From Streptomyces sp. NBC_00287 (GTDB lineage Bacteria; Actinomycetota; Actinomycetes; Streptomycetales; Streptomycetaceae): a stretch of 64,000 nt of DNA. Shown here in pieces: positions 43,124 to 51,420 of this stretch. Each line of letters begins with the position of its first letter. Position 1 is the stretch's first letter. The translations under genes and the position numbers were made by a program. Location: contig NZ_CP108053.1 of the NCBI RefSeq assembly GCF_036173105.1, forward strand, positions 310,001-374,000, in the 5' to 3' direction. Below the pieces are notes generated by a model. It worked only from the letters and a program-made list of their open reading frames with translations, had not been told where the DNA came from and did not search any database.

Positions 43124-43858
43124 ATGTTCAGACGGATGGCACGTTCCCTCACCGCGTTTGTCATGATCATGTCTGGTGCCGTGGTGGGCGTGGGCGCCAC
43201 CACGGGCACCGCGCACGCCGACGCGTGCTACACCTGGAACCGCACCCTCTCCCAGGGCGCCTCCGGAAGCGATGTCACCCAGCTCCAGATCCGGGTCGCC
43301 GGCTGGGTCACCTCCGGCGAACGCCTCTCCTACGACGGCCAGTACGGCGCCCGAACCGCCGCCGCCGTCAAGAAGTTCCAGTCCGCATACGGGCTCGCCG
43401 CCGACGGAGTCGCGGGATCGGCGACCTTCAACAAGCTCTACGCCCTCCAGGACGCGGACTGCACCCCGATCCACTTCAGCTACGCCGAGCTCAACCGCTG
43501 CAACTCCGACTGGTCCGGCGGCGCCGTCTCCGCGGCCACCGCCAAGGCGAACGCCCTGAAGACCATGTGGAAGCTGGAAGCCATGCGGCACGCGCTCGGC
43601 GACGTCCCGATCACCGTCTCCAGCGGCTTCCGCTCCTACGCCTGCAACAGCGCCGTCGGCGGCTCGTCCACCAGCCGCCACCTCTACGGCGACGCCGCCG
43701 ACCTCACCGGCTCCCCGACCCTGTGCCGCCTCGCCCAACAGGCCCGCACGCACGGCTTCTCGGAGATCCTCGGCCCGGGCTACCCCGGCCACAACGACCA
43801 CACCCACGTCGCGCTCGACCCCTCCCCCTACTGGTCCGCGCCCACCTGCGGCATCTGA
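43124..43858 (+). CDS. Secreted zinc D-Ala-D-Ala carboxypeptidase (M15) with peptidoglycan-binding domain
   Basis: Secreted cell-wall peptidase of 244 residues. Signal peptide to about residue 33 (ending AHA), PG_binding_1 domain (QLQIRVAGWVTSGERLSYDG; KKFQSAYGLAADGVAG) and a C-terminal M15 domain with zinc motifs SRHLYGDAADL and HNDHTHVA. The layout matches the Streptomyces albus G-type enzyme. The ATG at 43124 follows GGAGGT by 4 nt. It probably trims cross-link precursors in the wall. Three Cys pairs are likely, as in relatives. Confidence 0.93.
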   Translation: MFRRMARSLTAFVMIMSGAVVGVGATTGTAHADACYTWNRTLSQGASGSDVTQLQIRVAGWVTSGERLSYDGQYGARTAAAVKKFQSAYGLAADGVAGSATFNKLYALQDADCTPIHFSYAELNRCNSDWSGGAVSAATAKANALKTMWKLEAMRHALGDVPITVSSGFRSYACNSAVGGSSTSRHLYGDAADLTGSPTLCRLAQQARTHGFSEILGPGYPGHNDHTHVALDPSPYWSAPTCGI

Positions 43859-43894
43859 GCGACCGTTGTCAGAGCCGGCGGCTAGTCTGCGCGC

Positions 43895-44422
43895 GTGACA
43901 GAAACGACTGTTGACGACCGCGCACTGCCGCCGGCCCTGGCCGAAATCTCCGCCTTGGAGTTCGACTACGACGAGGGCAACGGCATCGACTTCGAGCCCT
44001 ACGCCGCCTTCGACTCCCCCGAGGAGACCACCGACTGGCTGCGCAACTGGACCGGCAACCACGACCTCGACGGCGGCGCCTACCGCGTCTTCGGGCAGGA
44101 CGGCACCGGCGGACTCGCCGCCCTCTGGTGCATACGTCCCCGCCCCCCCCTCGCCGAACAGCCGGTGGTCTTCATGGGCTCCGAGGGCGCCTGCGGTGTC
44201 GTCGCCGGGAATCTGTCCGACTTCCTGTGGGTCCTCGCGGACGGCATCGGACCGATGGAAGCCGTAGAATACGACGACCACACGAGCCGTCCGGACCCGA
44301 CGCTCACCTCGCTCGCGCAACGCCACGCGACCACTGCGCGCCGGACCGCGCAGGCGATCATCGCCGACGCACGGGCGGAGTTCCCGACGTACGCCGAGGA
44401 CATCGACGCGCTCTGTCAGTAA
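43895..44422 (+). CDS. SUKH/SMI1-like hypothetical protein
   Basis: A 175-residue acidic protein (ALAEISALEFDYDEGNGIDF, EGACGVVAGNLSDFLWVLAD). The GNLSDFLWVLADG stretch resembles the last helix region of SMI1/SUKH proteins. It starts at a GTG 36 bp after the carboxypeptidase gene. A role as an immunity-like protein is possible but unproven. Confidence 0.65.
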   Translation: MTETTVDDRALPPALAEISALEFDYDEGNGIDFEPYAAFDSPEETTDWLRNWTGNHDLDGGAYRVFGQDGTGGLAALWCIRPRPPLAEQPVVFMGSEGACGVVAGNLSDFLWVLADGIGPMEAVEYDDHTSRPDPTLTSLAQRHATTARRTAQAIIADARAEFPTYAEDIDALCQ

Positions 44423-44428
44423 GGCTGG

Positions 44429-45238
44429 TCAGTCCAGCAATGCGGCCGTGAACGCGTCTCGCCGGGCTGCCAGCCACGCCTGAATGCGGTCCCACCGTTG
44501 CCAACCGCCGCGCTCGGCGAGCATGCGCTGGTAGACCGGGTCACCGTCGGCGACCCGGCGACCGACGAAGGCCCGGCAGGTTTCCGTGGCCTGCTCGATG
44601 ACTCCGGGCAACTCGGCGCGTTCGCGCGGCGGTAGGCCGTAGGCATCGGCGAGAGTGCGCAGGCGTGTGGGTGCGTCGAGTGCGGCGGGGTAGAGGGCGG
44701 CCGCGGATTCGGGGTCGAGCATGGGCACCCAGTAGCGGGCGGCCATGGCGAGGTCCCACACCGGTCGACCCGGGGCCGCGAAGTCGAAGTCGATGAGGGC
44801 TGCGGCGCGGCCGTCGCGGAAGACGACGTTGTCCGGGCACACGTCGTTGTGGCAGACGACCGTGCCTCCGGCCGGATCGGCGAGGTCCGCCTGCCACTCG
44901 ACGCCGGCCTCGACACCCACGGCCGCGCTCGCATCGTGGAATTGGCGCAGGAGGCGTCCCACCGACGCGAGGGCGGTGTCGGTCAGTGCCCAGTCAGGGA
45001 AGGGTGGCAGGGCCACCGTGCCGGGGATGAAGGTCAGTTGCTCGCGGCCGTCGTCGGTGAGGCCGATCGGGGTCGGCGCCGCGTTGAAACCGTGCTTCCT
45101 CAGTGCGAGCAAGTGGGTATGAAGGGCGCGGGCGTTGGGCGGCGCGGGGCGGTCGACCAGCCCGCCTCTACGGAAGACCGCGCCGGCGTTCGCCGAGCCC
45201 CCGGTCAGCTCCTCGCCTCCAGCCGTCATGCCGATCAT
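44429..45238 (-). CDS. Aminoglycoside phosphotransferase (APH) family kinase
   Basis: A 269-residue kinase-like protein with the Brenner motif VCHNDVCPDNVVFRDG (catalytic Asp) and the metal-binding ALIDFDFAAPG. APH relatives phosphorylate antibiotics, choline or other small hydroxyl compounds; resistance cannot be assumed. It is convergent with the gene at 43895 and separated by 6 bp. The start may be the ATG at 45238 or 45229. Confidence 0.88.
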   Translation of the reverse strand: MIGMTAGGEELTGGSANAGAVFRRGGLVDRPAPPNARALHTHLLALRKHGFNAAPTPIGLTDDGREQLTFIPGTVALPPFPDWALTDTALASVGRLLRQFHDASAAVGVEAGVEWQADLADPAGGTVVCHNDVCPDNVVFRDGRAAALIDFDFAAPGRPVWDLAMAARYWVPMLDPESAAALYPAALDAPTRLRTLADAYGLPPRERAELPGVIEQATETCRAFVGRRVADGDPVYQRMLAERGGWQRWDRIQAWLAARRDAFTAALLD

Positions 45239-45256
45239 GCTACGGCCGGCCGTCGG

Positions 45257-46144
45257 TCATGCCTCGACGGTAGGCGGGGTCGCTGACAACGCCGCCCTCA
45301 GCGCGGCCACCGCGGCCCCCGCGTCTTCGGCGTAGAAGCGGAAGGTCCGTGCCTCGGCGGGCTTGCCCAGCGCGCGTATGTAGCGGACGGGCTCGGTCAG
45401 TTCGACCGTGACGGTCGTCTGGCCCGCCACGGCCAGGTCGGAGACGCCGTTCTCGTCCACGGCCCCCAGCTTGCTCTCCGGGAACTTGCGGTCCTGGCGG
45501 ACGGAGGCGATGCGGTCGGCCGGGATACGGATGTCCAGCAGGGCGCCGTAGCGCAGACGCAGCGAGCCGCCGGGGCCGATCACATGAGGGCGGACCACGC
45601 AGGAGGCGTGCAGGGCGATGACGAAGTAGCAGCCCCAGATGTCGAGGACGAGGGTGACGGCGTGGACGATCGGCCAGGGGATCAGGAAGGCGAGGGCCAC
45701 GGTCTCGACGACGCAGACGAAGAAGAAGCCGTACATGACCGCCGTCTGGCCCGGGGCGTACGGGACGGTCTGGTCGCCGTCGCGTACGCCGTGCGGGCCT
45801 CGACGGGTCACCCAGCGCAGGAAGCTGGTGGAGAGGAAGACCTCGTGGGCGGTCAGTTTGCGCACGACGGCCGGGACGGAGTCGGCGATCGCGGCGAGGA
45901 GAGCCGGATGGCGGTGCAGACCCTCGCGGCGGTGGCGCCGGTAGTCGAGGGAGAGCAGGCTGCTCGCCGCGATCCCGACGGCGAGCATCGCCGACTCCAT
46001 GGCCAGCCGTGCGCCTGGCGGTATGGTCACTCCCCCGGCCAGGCACAGGATGAGCACGAGCTCTCCTGGCACCAGGGCCGCGAACGACCATCGCACGGCC
46101 TTCCTCAATGCCTTCACCGCGTCGTTGGGCTCTCCGATTCGCAT
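45257..46144 (-). CDS. Membrane protein of unknown function
   Basis: A 295-residue protein with about four helices (around 20-40, 45-62, 135-155 and 160-180) and a soluble C-terminal domain (LRYGALLDIRIPADRIASVR, TVTVELTEPVRYIRALGKP) that resembles a PH-like bacterial membrane domain. It ends 18 bp from the APH gene in the same orientation. Confidence 0.75.
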   Translation of the reverse strand: MRIGEPNDAVKALRKAVRWSFAALVPGELVLILCLAGGVTIPPGARLAMESAMLAVGIAASSLLSLDYRRHRREGLHRHPALLAAIADSVPAVVRKLTAHEVFLSTSFLRWVTRRGPHGVRDGDQTVPYAPGQTAVMYGFFFVCVVETVALAFLIPWPIVHAVTLVLDIWGCYFVIALHASCVVRPHVIGPGGSLRLRYGALLDIRIPADRIASVRQDRKFPESKLGAVDENGVSDLAVAGQTTVTVELTEPVRYIRALGKPAEARTFRFYAEDAGAAVAALRAALSATPPTVEA

Positions 46145-46187
46145 GGCCCCCAGTAGAAACGTTGCCGTTGCGACAAGGTCAAGCGGC

Positions 46188-46802
46188 TCACTTCACGAAG
46201 CGGTACTTCAGATGGGTCGCGAGGGGCGTGTCCACCACCCCGACCGCCTCGAGGTTCCGCTGCTCGGCGCCGATTCCGTCGAAGAGCCGCAGCCCCGCAC
46301 CGAGGAGCGCGGGCACCACATGCAGCTGGAGTTCGTCGATAAGGCCCTCCCTGAGGTACTGCTGCACGGTGTCCGCCCCGCCCGCGATGTCCACGTTCCG
46401 GTCCCCCGCGGCGGCTTTCGCCTGGTCGAGGGCGCTGTGGATGCCGTCGGTGACGAAGGTGAAGGTGGTACCTCCTTCCTTGACGAGGGTCGGCCTGGGG
46501 CGGTGGGTGAGCACGAAGACGGGGGTCTTGAAGGGCGGGTTGTCGCCCCAGAACTCCTCGCCCAGGTCGTACATCGTCCGGCCCATGACCACCGCTCCGG
46601 TGGCGTCGAACCACTCGCGGATCAGCTCGGAGTCGCGGTTCTCCTCGCCGCCGGTCATGCCCTGGCGCTGCCGCCAGCTCGCCAGGGTGTGGATCCACTC
46701 GAAGATCGGCTCGGCGCCGTCGCCTCCGGGGTTGTCGAGGGAGACATTGGGGCCGGCGATGTAGCCGTCGAGGGTGATGGCCATGTCTGAGGTCACGGTC
46801 AT
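46188..46802 (-). CDS. Dihydrofolate reductase-fold protein (RibD C-terminal type)
   Basis: A 204-residue protein: SDMAITLDGYIAGPNVSLDN at the start, VVMGRTMYDLGEEFWG, NVDIAGGADTVQQYLREGLID, and LHVVPALLGAGLRLFD. This is the RibD_C family of NADPH-dependent reductases, often of unknown substrate, and not the folate enzyme itself. It stands alone between a membrane protein and a RidA gene. Confidence 0.9.
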   Translation of the reverse strand: MTVTSDMAITLDGYIAGPNVSLDNPGGDGAEPIFEWIHTLASWRQRQGMTGGEENRDSELIREWFDATGAVVMGRTMYDLGEEFWGDNPPFKTPVFVLTHRPRPTLVKEGGTTFTFVTDGIHSALDQAKAAAGDRNVDIAGGADTVQQYLREGLIDELQLHVVPALLGAGLRLFDGIGAEQRNLEAVGVVDTPLATHLKYRFVK

Positions 46803-46992
46803 GATCGGGCGCTCCTGAAAGTACTGGGTGTACTGCCTTCACCTTCACGTCGATCGGGAAAGCACCCATTCGACATGGACGTACCGGGAGCTCACCGACG
46901 CGTGGATGCGTCGTAGCCGGATCCATTTGGAGAGGCCCTTCGACCCGGACTGACCGTGGAGGCCGTCACCCGGATCACCACGCCCCGTCGCG

Positions 46993-47400
46993 TCAGTCGA
47001 TGACCGCGGTGGCCTCGACCTCCGCCAGATGTTCGGGGACGTCGAGGGCGGCGACGCCGATCAGTGTGGCGGGCGGTACCGGGGTCACCCCGAGGGCCGT
47101 GGTCGCGCGGGCGATGCCCTCGATGAGCAGGGGCATCTTGTCGGGGGTCCAGTCGACGACGTAGACGGTCAGCTTCGCCAGGTCCGCCAGGGAGGCGCCG
47201 GCCTCGGCCAGGGCGGTGGCCACGTTGAGGTAGCAGCGCTCGACCTGGGCGGCGAGGTCGCCCTCGCCGATCGTGGCGCCCTGCTCGTCCCAGGCGACCT
47301 GCCCGGCGACGAAGACCATTTTGGAGCCGGTCGCGATCGACACCTGCCGATAGGCGTCGATCTGCGGAAGTCCGCCGGGGTTCAGGAGGGTGATGGCCAT
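46993..47400 (-). CDS. RidA/YjgF family protein
   Basis: A 135-residue Rid protein: ATGSKMVFVAGQVAWDEQGA, KLTVYVVDW and PPATLIGVAALDVPEHLAEVEATAV. It is close to YoaB-like members that act on small imines or ketones. It is divergent from an HxlR regulator (100-bp gap), which probably controls it. Confidence 0.9.
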   Translation of the reverse strand: MAITLLNPGGLPQIDAYRQVSIATGSKMVFVAGQVAWDEQGATIGEGDLAAQVERCYLNVATALAEAGASLADLAKLTVYVVDWTPDKMPLLIEGIARATTALGVTPVPPATLIGVAALDVPEHLAEVEATAVID

Positions 47401-47499
47401 GGTGTGAGCCCTTCTCGTGCTCTCTTGTGGTTACTCAGGAACCGTAGGAGAGTGTGTGTTGACATGGAAGAACGCACTTTTCGGTGACGGGGGAACCTC

Positions 47500-47880
47500 A
47501 TGGTGACCAAGCAGGTCAGGGGCACTGCCGAGGACGCGGACCTGGCGCGCGCGGACTCGCTGGCGCGGGAGATCTTCTCGGACGTCGCCAACAAGTGGGC
47601 GCTGCTGATCATCGAGTTCCTCGGTGACCGGACGCTGCGGTTCAGCGAGCTGCGCAAGGAGGTCGAGGGCATCAGCCACAAGATGCTCACCCAGAACCTG
47701 CGCATGCTGGAGCGCAACGGACTGGTGGAGCGGACGGTGTACCCGACCGTGCCGCCGCGCGTCGAGTACACCCTCACCGCGCCGGCCCAGCAACTGCGCG
47801 AGACGATCGACGGCCTGTGCCGCTGGACGCGCACGCACCTGGGCCACATCGAGTCCTCCCGCCACCGCTTCGACGACTGA
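47500..47880 (+). CDS. HxlR-family transcriptional regulator
   Basis: A 126-residue winged-helix protein (IFSDVANKWALLIIEFLGD, LRFSELRKEVEGISHKMLTQ, LVERTVYPTVPPRVEYTLT). HxlR proteins sense redox or electrophilic signals; no Cys is present here, so a thiol switch is unlikely. It faces a RidA-like gene and ends 7 bp from a convergent membrane gene. Confidence 0.92.
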   Translation: MVTKQVRGTAEDADLARADSLAREIFSDVANKWALLIIEFLGDRTLRFSELRKEVEGISHKMLTQNLRMLERNGLVERTVYPTVPPRVEYTLTAPAQQLRETIDGLCRWTRTHLGHIESSRHRFDD

Positions 47881-47887
47881 CGGGGGC

Positions 47888-48415
47888 TCAGGCCGTCTGG
47901 CGTACCCGCTCGGGGCGGGCGGCCGGGGTGCGCAGCCGTCGGCCGCGCCGGGTCAGGCCCCAGGGCTTGAGGACCGAGATGACCGTCATGAAGACGTAGG
48001 CGGTCAGGGACACGATCGGGCCGAACAGGACATCACCCGCATCGGGCAGCGGGCCGCCCGCGGCGACGGCGGTGACCGCGGAGTTCACCCCGGGGCGCAG
48101 CGCGAAGACCGTGGCGGTGGTGGTGGCCAGGGTCAGCCAGAACTTGGTGTAGACCCACCGGTGCCTGGCCAGCCCCCAGACCGTGCCCAGGGAGAGCAGC
48201 AGGCCGCTGAGGAGCGTCAGGAACGCCACGGGGAGCAGGAGCCAGTCCGCGAACAGCTTCATGGCCCGCACCGACGCCTCCACCGTCACCGGTGAGCCGG
48301 TGCCCGCGGCGGTGCCGCCCAGGGCGAGCAGGCCGAGTGTGAGCCCGAGCCAGGAGGCGGAGGCGACGACATGGACGACGAGGGTGGCCCGGCGGGCGGG
48401 GCGGCTGAGTTTCAC
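47888..48415 (-). CDS. Four-helix integral membrane protein
   Basis: A 175-residue protein with four hydrophobic segments (ATLVVHVVASASWLGLTLGL, WLLLPVAFLTLLSGLLLSLG, FWLTLATTTATVFAL, IVSLTAYVFMTVISVL) and a basic tail. It resembles DUF2269-like proteins. Function unknown. Convergent with hxlR. Confidence 0.78.
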   Translation of the reverse strand: MKLSRPARRATLVVHVVASASWLGLTLGLLALGGTAAGTGSPVTVEASVRAMKLFADWLLLPVAFLTLLSGLLLSLGTVWGLARHRWVYTKFWLTLATTTATVFALRPGVNSAVTAVAAGGPLPDAGDVLFGPIVSLTAYVFMTVISVLKPWGLTRRGRRLRTPAARPERVRQTA

Positions 48416-48501
48416 GAAGAACAGCCTGCCGAGCAGCCCCGCGCGGGGCGTCTGACGGCGGGAGCAACCTCATGTACTCGCCAGGGCGTACGCCGCTGTC
48501 G

Positions 48502-48804
48502 TCAGGCTGCTCCGCTGACGCCCGGAGGGACGAAGCGCCGGTGCAGCGGGGCCGCTGTCACCTGGGGGTCGCCTTGTACGCCCAGTTCGCCCTTGATCAC
48601 CGGTTCGATCCGGCCGGCGATGAACTGTGCGAACTGCCCCTCCGACTCCCAGATGTCGAAGGCGTGGAAACCGCCGTCGTCGAACCAGCTCCCGTGCAGC
48701 ACGAGTCCGTCCGGCACGTCGGTTTCCCAGCCGACGCGGTCACGGGCGGCTTCGTACACCTCGGGGGTGATTCCGGGCCAGGCGATGTTCACTGCGATTG
48801 CCAT
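48502..48804 (-). CDS. Small ABM-like (dimeric alpha/beta barrel) protein
   Basis: A 100-residue protein: AVNIAWPGITPEVYEAARDR, VLHGSWFDDGGFHAFDIWES and QFAQFIAGRIEPVIKGELGV. The fold resembles antibiotic-biosynthesis monooxygenase and stress-response dimeric barrels. The ATG at 48804 follows a weak GAGAGGACC. Ligand unknown. Confidence 0.75.
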   Translation of the reverse strand: MAIAVNIAWPGITPEVYEAARDRVGWETDVPDGLVLHGSWFDDGGFHAFDIWESEGQFAQFIAGRIEPVIKGELGVQGDPQVTAAPLHRRFVPPGVSGAA

Positions 48805-48984
48805 GGGGGTCCTCTCGTGTGCCGGTGCGTGGGGTTGCTCAACCCCTGGCCAAGTCTTCGACGGACCCGCCGGGCTCACAACCGGAGTCTGCCTCCCCCG
48901 GCCCACAGGACTACGACTTTGGTGCCGTCCGACCTGGGCCCGCGGCCCGATGGGCCGAGCCGCGGCAGCGGTTAGCGTCACGGC

Positions 48985-49605
48985 ATGCGTATAGGACTAC
49001 TTGGCACCGGCAATGTCGCCCGAGCACTGGCCCACGGATGGAGCGCCGCGGGACACGATGTACTCCTTGGCTCCCGTAGGCCGGACGAGCGAAAGGAACT
49101 CGGCCTACCCGTAGCAGGACTGAGCGAGACCGCCGCCCACGCGGAGGTTCTGGTCAACGCCACACCGGGGAACGTCTCCGTCGAGCTGCTGCACTCCATC
49201 GGCGCGCCCGCGCTGGCCGGCACCCTGCTGATCGACGTCGGGGTCGGCCTCTCCGACGACTACGTCGAACTCTCACACCCCAACAGCAGCCTGGCCGAAC
49301 AGATCCAGGCGGCGTTCCCCGAGACCCGCGTCGTCAAGACGCTGTGCACCATGGACTCCACCGCGATGGCCGCCCCGGCCGGTCTCAGCGGACCGAGCAC
49401 CGTCTTCCTCTCCGGCGACAGCGCCGAAGCCAAGCGGACGACCGGAGAGTTGCTCACCGACCTCGGCTGGCCGCCGTCGTCCCAGCTGGACATCGGGGGC
49501 ATCACCAGCGCCCGCGGGCAGGAGCACTTCGCCCTGCTGTTCATGGGGATCGCGCACGGTGTGGGGTCGCACACGTTCAACATCCAGGTGGTCACCCTGC
49601 CGTGA
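48985..49605 (+). CDS. NADP-binding reductase, F420-dependent NADP reductase type
   Basis: A 206-residue Rossmann protein: RIGLLGTGNVARALAHGWSA (dinucleotide motif), VLLGSRRPDE (NADP-specific basic residues), VLVNATPGN and CTMDSTAMAAP. It belongs to the coenzyme F420-dependent NADP oxidoreductase group and may act on F420H2 or a ketone. It stands alone, convergent with the TetR gene. Confidence 0.88.
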   Translation: MRIGLLGTGNVARALAHGWSAAGHDVLLGSRRPDERKELGLPVAGLSETAAHAEVLVNATPGNVSVELLHSIGAPALAGTLLIDVGVGLSDDYVELSHPNSSLAEQIQAAFPETRVVKTLCTMDSTAMAAPAGLSGPSTVFLSGDSAEAKRTTGELLTDLGWPPSSQLDIGGITSARGQEHFALLFMGIAHGVGSHTFNIQVVTLP

Positions 49606-49628
49606 CCTGACCCGAGTCCTGCGCGGGT

Positions 49629-50222
49629 CTAGTCCGGCCGGCACCCGCGCAGGATGGACGCGATGACGTCGTCCAGTCCGTGTTCGGACACCTGGGGCGG
49701 CAGCATGCCGGCCACCAGCAGGCCGACGTATCCGTGCAGAGCCGCGAAGACCGGCAGCGCGACACGCTCCAGCGGCCCCTCGCGCACCTCTCCCCTGCGC
49801 TGCCCATCGCTGATCAGTTCGAGGAGCTGCTCGGACCAGCGGTGGGCGGCCGCGCTCAGGGTCTCGGACGCCTCCGGGCTGTGCTTGACCGAGAACATCA
49901 GGTCGAGCAGGGCGGGGTTGGCCGCGACGAATCCCACGTAGGCGCGGGTCGCCGCGTCCAGCCGCTCGGCGAAGGACTCGCCCACCCCCTCCTGAGAGGC
50001 CGCGATGGCATCGGCCAGCCGCTCGAACCCCGTCGCCGCCAGCGCGTCCAGCAGGGCCTGCTTGGACTTGAAGTGGCGGCTGGGCGCGGCGGGGCTCACC
50101 CCGATGTCACGGGCAAGTTCCCGCAGCGACAGTGCGCCCGAGCCTCTCTCGCGCAGTGTCTGCTCGGCGCGGGCGAGCAGCTGGGCGGGCAGGTCTCCGT
50201 GGTGGTAGGAGCGGTTCCTCAT
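49629..50222 (-). CDS. TetR-family transcriptional regulator
   Basis: A 197-residue repressor with HTH (LSLRELARDIGVSPAAPSRHF) and a helical ligand domain. The Ala-Pro in the recognition helix (SPAAPSRHFKSK) is typical of the TetR group that regulates neighbouring oxidoreductases. It is divergent from an SDR gene with 79 bp between them, including three evenly spaced ACATTG repeats that may be its binding sites. Confidence 0.92.
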   Translation of the reverse strand: MRNRSYHHGDLPAQLLARAEQTLRERGSGALSLRELARDIGVSPAAPSRHFKSKQALLDALAATGFERLADAIAASQEGVGESFAERLDAATRAYVGFVAANPALLDLMFSVKHSPEASETLSAAAHRWSEQLLELISDGQRRGEVREGPLERVALPVFAALHGYVGLLVAGMLPPQVSEHGLDDVIASILRGCRPD

Positions 50223-50254
50223 GCCCCAACCCTAGCGGCGTGTGAGCAACGCCC

Positions 50255-50296
50255 ACATTGTGAACGTTGCATACATTGTTATCACCGAATACATTG
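50255..50296. promoter_or_regulatory. Three ACATTG direct repeats between tetR and SDR genes
   Basis: ACATTG occurs at 50255, 50273 and 50291, exactly 18 bp apart, with the last two extended to ATACATTG. The regular spacing, close to two helical turns, places all copies on one face of the DNA, suggesting cooperative binding by the adjacent regulator. Confidence 0.5.
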
Positions 50297-50301
50297 GGGG
50301 C

Positions 50302-51219
50302 ATGGCAAAGAACCAGCACCCCCAGCCCTGGGCCACCACCGCCCTCCCCGACCTCACCGGCCGCACCGCTGTCATCACCGGCGCCAACAGCGGCATCGGC
50401 CTCACCACCGTCAAGGCGCTGGCCGGCGCGGGCGCCCATGTGGTCCTCGCCGTACGGGACCCCCGACGCGGCGAGAGCGCCGCCGAGCACGTGAACGGCA
50501 GCGTGGAAGTACGCCGCCTGGACCTCGCCGACCTGGCCTCGGTCCGCGAGTTCGCCGCTGACTGGCACGGCGACCTGGACCTGCTCATCAACAACGCCGG
50601 GGTCATGAACATCCCCGAGGCCCGTACCAAGGACGGCTTCGAGATGCAGTTCGGCACCAATCACCTGGGCCACTTCGCCCTGACGAACCTGCTGCTGCCG
50701 CACATAACCGACCGCGTGGTGACCCTGTCGTCCACGGCGCACAAGGTCCCGGGCAATCCCCGCATCCACTTCGACAACCTCGACCTGGCCCGCGAGTACC
50801 AGCCGATGACCGCCTACAGCCAGTCCAAGCTCGCCAACCTGCTCTTCACGCTCGAGCTCCAGCGCCGACTCGCCGAGGCGGGCTCGTCTGTACGCGCCCT
50901 GGCCGCGCACCCCGGCTGGGCGGCCACCAACCTCCAGGGACACGACGCCAGCTTCCTGCGCCGCGTCTTCATGCGTCTGGGCAACCGTCTCATCGCCCAG
51001 GACAGCGAGGCCGGCGCACTGCCGACCCTCTACGCCTGCGTCCAGGACCTGCCCGGCGCGAGCTTCGTCGGCCCGGACGGCATGTTCGAGATGCGCGGCG
51101 CCCCGACCCTGGTCAGCCGCTCGGCGGCGGCCAGCGACCCGGCAACGGCCCGCCGCCTGTGGACCGTCTCGGAGGAGCTGACCGGCGTCACCTTTCCCGA
51201 ACCCGCCGCTGTGGCCTGA
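50302..51219 (+). CDS. Short-chain dehydrogenase/reductase (retinol dehydrogenase-like)
   Basis: A 305-residue oxidoreductase: NAD(P) motif TGANSGIGLTT, NNAG motif LLINNAGVMN, catalytic YSQSK (Tyr and Lys) and the Ser in VVTLSSTAHK. The layout resembles RDH/WWOX-like SDRs. The ATG at 50302 lies 5 nt after GGGGG; a GTG at 50242 would overlap the repeat region and is less likely. Its likely repressor is the divergent TetR protein. Substrate unknown. Confidence 0.93.
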   Translation: MAKNQHPQPWATTALPDLTGRTAVITGANSGIGLTTVKALAGAGAHVVLAVRDPRRGESAAEHVNGSVEVRRLDLADLASVREFAADWHGDLDLLINNAGVMNIPEARTKDGFEMQFGTNHLGHFALTNLLLPHITDRVVTLSSTAHKVPGNPRIHFDNLDLAREYQPMTAYSQSKLANLLFTLELQRRLAEAGSSVRALAAHPGWAATNLQGHDASFLRRVFMRLGNRLIAQDSEAGALPTLYACVQDLPGASFVGPDGMFEMRGAPTLVSRSAAASDPATARRLWTVSEELTGVTFPEPAAVA

Positions 51220-51283
51220 GGGCCCTTCAGCCCATTTCCCACGGGCCGAAGATCGCGCTGCCGACGCCCGTGCTCCATGCCCA

Positions 51284-51420
51284 TTGACTTGCTCCTCGGG
51301 CTGAAGCCCGAGGATTCTGGCCTTCTCGTCCGTTGCTGTGCCGCTACGCGGCACGGGGTTCGGGTGAGAATCCATGGCTTCCTGCTTCGTCGCGCTGTGC
51401 CGGGACGAGTCCTGGTCTTA
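51284..51420 (-). ncRNA. Candidate omega-RNA (right-end guide RNA) of TnpB
   Basis: TnpB nucleases use an RNA made from the 3' end of tnpB and the right end of the element, with the guide just outside. This stretch holds the tnpB stop, a stem GTGCCGC/GCGGCAC (about 51339-51355) and the terminal hairpin. The guide would start in vanX sequence at 51283. RNA ends are not known. Confidence 0.35.
51294..51313. repeat. Right-end hairpin of IS605 element
   Basis: A perfect 9-bp stem (CCTCGGGCT and its complement) with a GA loop, 10 nt from the element border. Its central 14 nt CGGGCTGAAGCCCG recurs at the left end (53138-53151). These are the TnpA recognition hairpins. Confidence 0.75.

Noticed and set aside
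43895-45238. Possible antibiotic-resistance role of the APH-like gene
   Set aside because: The Brenner motif alone does not define resistance; no neighbouring antibiotic genes support it.
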